A program made the position numbers and the translations under genes. A DNA stretch of 64,000 nucleotides. Origin: Nymphaea colorata (Eukaryota; Streptophyta; Magnoliopsida; Nymphaeales; Nymphaeaceae). The stretch's first letter is position 1; the number at the start of each line of letters is the position of its first letter. A model generated the notes under the pieces. The model was not told the DNA's origin. It worked only from the letters and a program-made list of their open reading frames with translations, and made no database searches. Positions 59,006-64,000 of the stretch are shown one piece after another. The stretch is taken from positions 18,722,370 to 18,786,369 of the forward strand of contig NC_045140.1 in assembly GCF_008831285.2 (NCBI RefSeq), written 5' to 3'.

Positions 59006-62000
59006 AGATTAACCTCATTCAGTTGAAAATTTAAAAGTTCTTTGTCAATCATCTCTCAATGTTCTAACTATATATGTACATATATATGTATATATATATA
59101 TGAGAAAGCGATGGATTGAAAGCAAACGCTAATGATCTCTGATCTTTTCACTCTGCCAGAACATTGCAATAATATTTAATATGTTCATACCAAGCAAACA
59201 AGTGCAACGTCGTGAAGATCGGTCCATATTGATAATGATCGGCGTTGGCCGCGCCACCTTTTCGATATTAAAAGCAGAAAAGGAAAAAATTAACACAAGG
59301 ACCGAGGGAAGCCCGCACCGTCCAATGAATTCAAATATTCCCTTTATTGACGGATACCGACCGCGTAAGCTGATCATGTATAACACGATGAACGTACATA
59401 TATACGTATATAACTTTTCAATAAAAGTAAATTCACGGATGCAAGTCAAATATTTCTTTAATTTTTCAGTAAAAGTTAAAATCACGGATACAAGTCCAAT
59501 GCATCGGTGTGTCGAAATACCGGATCATTTATAAAAGCTGATACAACACCCTTACTGATATTCGCAACATTATATCGTATGAGAAAAAATAGTATAGTAT
59601 GGTGTAGTATCAAAGAACGCCACATGAATTTTTATAGAATTTTGGTCGGGAGAGGTTGTTTATTGTGTTTTTAGAAAGAACACTGTGAAAGGGGAGCCCT
59701 TTTCAGGTGCCATTCAATCTGAATAATCATAAAACTGAAGGCTCCCTCCCACCGATATAAATAATAAAATAATATTACAAAATTATTTTGATTTTTTTTG
59801 GGCTTTAGCGATTCTAGTGCAGACTACAATGACTATAAATATGCATGTGGGCAGTAGCCCACACAGTCCAATAAAAATCCATTGTTGACATATTGGTTAT
59901 GTCTTGTACAGAAATCCATTGTTCACTACCTTGTTAGAAATGTATATAAATTTGCAAACAAATGCTCAATAATTTTTGGGGTGATGCGTTTAATTGCCTA
60001 TTTGATCTGAAATGAGTTAACAACAGAAATTGCAGAAACCGCTTAATATGATCATCTGGGCACTTCTGTTTAATGTATTTCTAATGCCTTGAAGAGGTCA
60101 GAAAATGACAGTTTCTTTCATTTTCTGCAGAAGCTATCTTGCGTCATGTTACAGCTTTGGTTTATGCAAATCAAGAAGGAAAGGACTTTAATGATCACTG
60201 TATTTGACTCAGAAGGGATAATTGAATGAGTTCAAATCCAGACGTATGTGGCTCTTAAAACCTAACTCATAAATGTCACGCAACCTTGTGTATGAGCTGT
60301 GAATTAATAGTCACAAGCAATGAGAGCAGCTTAGTCTATTCTATGAGAGAAAGGGTTTTTGGTGCGATATAATTTCAAAAAATTATGCAATTAGTTCTGC
60401 ATTAAAACACTAGTATGATTGTTTTTTTTTTTCAAATGAATTCATAACGTAAATATTGATTCTTAAACTAGTTTTCCTTTCATGTTCAAATAGGAGTAAA
60501 CTGGATCAAGAAGCACAATGGTTGGAAGTTTTTGAAACTTTGCAAGTAATGAAATGTTCTTAACAACAACAGTTTTTGAGTTTGTGTTGAACTATTTTGC
60601 TTTCAATCTAAAACCGGGGCCTCAAAATTTGGAGTCAAAGCGTTGAGTTCTTGTGTCGCAAGTATTGGGATAAGGCCAACTCACAGATGTCAGCAAGTTG
60701 ATGTGACAGGAGGGAGTTTGAAACCTCCTCGTTAAGGTATTTCTAGACTGCACAATCATATACAACCTAGCGTATTCTTTGAATTTTGAAGCTTTACTAA
60801 AACCAACATGAACACTTGATTCATCGTTGAATTGACATTGTCAATTAAGACAATTAGAAACTAATTAAGTACATAAGAGGTTGTTTGACAATTGTAACGC
60901 ATTGTTACTGTCTCATGAATTTGCCGTAAAAAAATGAAGCAGATTATGAAACAGTTATGTTGATGTTTTTTTTAATCTGCCACATTTTTTAGGATAAGTT
61001 CATGGGACAATAATAGAACGGTTGTCAAGCAGCCCCTAAGTGAGGTGAACCTATCTTCATGCAATTTTATGAACTATGTGAAGGGGAATCCCAAGTTGAT
61101 CTAGGAAAATGAGTTCTATGGGGGTTGTTTGATGAAAATGAAAAGTGATCTCAAGGTGTTCTTTGTTGGAGAAATTTATCTCCACAATATGTAGCATTAA
61201 AGTGAATAAAATTTATATATTTTTTCTAGTATGAGATTGGTATCATTTTTGTCTTTTTTTTTTGGTTCGGTCAGAAACATTGATCAATTTTTTTCTTAAA
61301 AGTTTATAACCAACGTAAAAACTTCTTTTGTTTTTCACCTCACATGCTCAATGAGTGAAAAAAACAGAACAAACAATTATGTTTAATTTTCTCTCATTTA
61401 AGCACCTGGGTTACATGGGGAAATAAAACGGCTGTCTTTTAGTATTTTTTTTCTTAAAAAATAAAATACGCGTCGTTTGCTTCAAGAAGGCACTTCTTTC
61501 TGTGCTCCAAAATAACCGTGCATGAATATCGCACTTTTGCATGTTTTACTGCAAAAGTATTGTCCATTATTAAGTCTCTATTTAATATAAATCAGAAATT
61601 ATTTTTTCAGGTGTTGGGTAAAAGATTTGGCTCTAAGACCCATAGTTTAAAGCTTTCAATAGAGCTAAAGCTGAACCAGAAAGCCCGAGCCCATGCTTGG
61701 TTGGCTCGATCCTAAAGCCGAACCAGGAAGCCCAGCCCCATCTAGCCTGAACTTCCCTCCAGCTTGGTTCGCTCGATCCGGACTCGAGCTGACTTACATT
61801 AGAAGTGGAGACCTTGAACTCGAACCGTAGTCATTAGGAAACAAACATTCCTTTGGAAAATGGCTGGTGGCCGTCAAAAGGATTGCCGCTTGAGACGCTT
61901 TTGATTTGAATGAAGACAGCCGGGGAAGTCATGCGGTTGCGCGTCCGACGAGGTCAAAATCAACGCGTCCAAAGCCCCCCTTCAAACACTCCGCTGTGGG

Positions 62001-62182
62001 TCACGCCGTTGAAGTCAAAGCCGCCTTCGCACTTTTACTTGGTCTTCTTCATATAGAATTCACACAAATAATAATAATACGAACCTAACCGAGCTCAAGC
62101 TTAGAATGACCAATGGCGAGCCCAACTAGGTCAAGTTCCAACTGCTGCACCAGCCTTTGACTATGCATGAGTGTATAGCTGA

Positions 62183-62210
62183 GCCTCGCCTCGCCTCGCC
62201 TCGCCTCACC
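62183..62210. repeat. (CTCGC)n short tandem repeat
   Basis: About five copies of a pentamer CTCGC. Confidence 0.9.
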
Positions 62211-62894
62211 CCTAGCGGACTGCAACCGTGCACCCGAGCTTCGGTTCGGATGAGTCTAACCACGTAAAACTGGTCCGAGTTAGAGCTGACCGTTGAATTG
62301 CCCAACTTTGACCGAACACTAGAAGATGGTGCGGCTTGGCTTTCCGACGGTGAGCCGCGGAAGGCTGGCGTTACATATTCTCCTTAATTGCCATGCAGGG
62401 CGAGCACTTTCAGAAATTACGAATTTGTTGTTCCTAAAACCACTTCAAACCATTATTACTTCGAGGGTTCAATCACTTGCGACCTTTCATCACTGTAGGT
62501 GAAACAATCTAGGTGAGAATGAACAAATATTTCATCTTAATGTAACAAAGTTTTCACCCAACTTCTCAAGATTTACGTTTATAATTGTAGCTTTGCGTTA
62601 TAGCGCGGAAAAGGAAAGTTTTTTTTTTTTTTTTTTTTTTACAAATGATATTATGAAAACATGGTGAAAAAGTTTGCAATCTTACTTTAGGTTAGTAAAT
62701 TGGAGCACTTATATTAGCCATATAAGTTCTCGTGAAAACACAAGAAAATGAAAATTCAAGTCTGCTTCCAAGGAACAACACCCTTGTCCAAGTTTTTAAG
62801 TGTGTATAAGCCACCCATCGAAATAAGACAACTTTAAGGCATCTACTAATAAATAGTTCTTACTTTGGGGAGCGTACAGTAATTTGTTTTGCTT

Positions 62895-62905
62895 TTTATA
62901 TACAA
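62895..62905 (+). promoter_or_regulatory. Candidate TATA box of the F-box gene
   Basis: TTTATATACAA lies about 180 bp upstream of the ATG at 63082, a suitable distance for a plant promoter with a leader of about 150 nt rich in CT. Confidence 0.5.
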
Positions 62906-63081
62906 AGCTCCACAAAATGGAACGAACCAAACGTCCTTACGAGTTGCGAATTCTCACGCCTGCGCACTTCTTTCGGCCGCAAACTCCGCCTCCGCCTCTC
63001 TTGCGCTCTCTCTCCCCTCGCTCTTATCTCGTCGCCTCCAGCACCAGCGCCACCGTCTTCTCCCTCTCTCTCCCTCTCCAC

Positions 63082-64000
63082 ATGGGGCAAACCACCTCGC
63101 ATCCACCACTCTTAATGGATTCCGGCAACACGGAGAAGAGAGACCTAACCCTCGACCTGCCGGACGACTGCCTGGCCCTCGTCTTCCACCACCTCTCCTC
63201 CACCGCAGACCGTAACCGCTGTTCCCTTGTCTGCCGCCGCTGGCTCGCCGTCGACTCGCTTTCCCGGTACCGGCTCTCTCTTCGCGCTACGGCTTCCCTC
63301 CCCGCCTCCTCCCTCCTAGGCTGCCGCTTCCCCTCTCTCTCCCGTCTTACTCTTCGTTGTGACCGCTCCTCCCTTTCTATCCCCGACGGCGTCCTCCTCT
63401 CCCTCTCCTCCCTCTGCCCCAACCTCGTCGCCCTTCGCCTCAAAGCCTGCCGCCACCTCTCCGACGATGCCTTCCACTCCCTCGCACTTCCCCGCCTCGT
63501 GGAGTTCTCCGCTTCCTCCTGCAACTTCGGCGCATCGGCTCTCAACTCTCTGCTTGCCTCGTCTCCCAACCTCGAGAGCCTCTCGATCAAGCGCCTCCGC
63601 GGCCTCGCCGCCGATCCCCCTTCTCTCCACGTCTCTGCCGCCGCCTCCCGTCTCCGCCGGATCCACCTCAAGGAGCTCTTCAACGCCCAGGCCCTCGCTC
63701 CGCTCCTCGCCGGCTCCCTCCAATTGGAATCCCTCACCGTCGTCCGCTGCTCCGGCGATTGGGATCAGATCCTGGAGGATGCCACCGTTAAGGTTCGCGG
63801 ACTGGTCCACCTTCACATCGAGCGGTCTCACGTTGGCGATCGCGGCCTCTCGGCGGTAGCAAGGTGCGCGAGCCTCGAATCGTTCAATCTCATCAAGACG
63901 CCGGATTGCACAGATTCAGGAGTTGCCGGTGTGGCAGCCGGCTGCAGGGGTCTCAGGAGGGTGAGGTTGGACGGGTGGAGGATGAACAGGATCGGGGATG
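63082..64000 (+). CDS. VFB/SKIP2-type F-box/LRR protein, 5' part
   Basis: One uninterrupted frame of 306 codons runs off the right end with no stop. An F-box spans about residues 25-65 (LDLPDDCLALVFHHLS, RNRCSLVCRRWLAVD). Leucine-rich repeats follow (LVALRLKACRHLSDDAF, LESLSIKRLRGL, CSGDWDQILED, LESFNLIKTPDCTDSGV, GWRMNRIGD). Order and phrases match the plant VIER F-BOX/SKIP2 group, substrate receptors of SCF ubiquitin ligases that bind ASK1-type Skp1 proteins and affect auxin-related growth in Arabidopsis. The start is MGQTTS, as in the family, and fits an N-myristoylation signal. The coding DNA is GC-rich and codon-biased compared with other genes here. These genes are often intronless, so the rest probably lies just beyond the window. 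Confidence 0.93.
   Translation, partial: MGQTTSHPPLLMDSGNTEKRDLTLDLPDDCLALVFHHLSSTADRNRCSLVCRRWLAVDSLSRYRLSLRATASLPASSLLGCRFPSLSRLTLRCDRSSLSIPDGVLLSLSSLCPNLVALRLKACRHLSDDAFHSLALPRLVEFSASSCNFGASALNSLLASSPNLESLSIKRLRGLAADPPSLHVSAAASRLRRIHLKELFNAQALAPLLAGSLQLESLTVVRCSGDWDQILEDATVKVRGLVHLHIERSHVGDRGLSAVARCASLESFNLIKTPDCTDSGVAGVAAGCRGLRRVRLDGWRMNRIGD

Larger units (their letters stand above)
57921..62880. other. Repeat-rich intergenic DNA
   Basis: No supported gene except a doubtful open frame near 58.8 kb. It holds tandem echoes near 58120-58170 (AAATTGATCCTTGAC repeated), an imperfect repeat at 59417-59500 (TTTCA.TAAAAGT, ATCACGGAT.CAAGT), GC-richer stretches near 61660-62350 with CTCGATCC/GAGCT phrases that look like old transposon DNA, and a T run at 62617-62640. 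Confidence 0.4.

Noticed and set aside
63024-63831. Long minus-strand open frames of 171 and 237 codons
   Set aside because: They lie opposite the GC-rich F-box/LRR coding sequence and are shadows of it.
1-64000. CRISPR arrays, operons or bacterial-type defence systems
   Set aside because: The DNA is plant nuclear. Repeats seen are microsatellites, TRIM LTRs and segmental duplications, not spaced direct repeats with unique spacers.

Overview
The window is plant nuclear DNA, almost certainly from a flowering plant. Genes are split by GT-AG introns. Several families are plant-specific (DUF1262, VFB-type F-box/LRR, a bHLH-MYC_N protein without a bHLH). Intergenic DNA is AT-rich, full of GA/CT, CA and AT microsatellites, and carries copia fossils, TRIM elements and MITE-like fold-backs. 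No organelle or bacterial gene was seen. I cannot name the species.

Layout: 1-13.7 kb has no gene I can support (one TRIM at 7.5 kb, one possible MITE at 6.1 kb). 13.7-15.5 kb (+) is a seven-exon bHLH-MYC_N gene related to rice RSS3. 15.6-24.2 kb has no recognised protein, only a weak candidate minus-strand transcription unit. 24.3-41 kb is a tandem segmental duplication of about 3-4 kb units. Each unit carries a DUF1262 gene and its flanks: A intact, B pseudogene, C intact, D a rearranged fold-back pseudogene. Next to D, tail to tail, lies the minus-strand gene for the minor-spliceosome protein U11/U12-35K (41.0-44.0 kb, leader possibly starting near 46.6 kb). Units A and B also carry broken pieces of that gene's last exon, so the duplicated block once spanned the DUF1262/35K junction. 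A fifth, more diverged and intact DUF1262 gene (E) follows at 47.9-49.7 kb. 50.5-56.0 kb (+) is a membrin-type Golgi Qb-SNARE gene with a three-LTR TRIM in its second intron. 57-62.9 kb is repeat-rich without a firm gene. At 63.1 kb (+) a VFB/SKIP2-type F-box/LRR gene begins and runs off the right end.

The most interesting part is the DUF1262 cluster. Unit D has suffered an inversion that left two identical 128-bp arms in opposite orientation, about 640 bp apart. A transcript through D would hold sense, then antisense, then sense DUF1262 sequence. It could form a long hairpin and act in trans on the intact paralogues. This is an inference from structure; small-RNA data would decide it.

Apart from the cluster, the neighbouring genes have unrelated cell functions (transcription co-regulation, minor splicing, Golgi fusion, ubiquitin ligase targeting) and are not expected to work as a unit.
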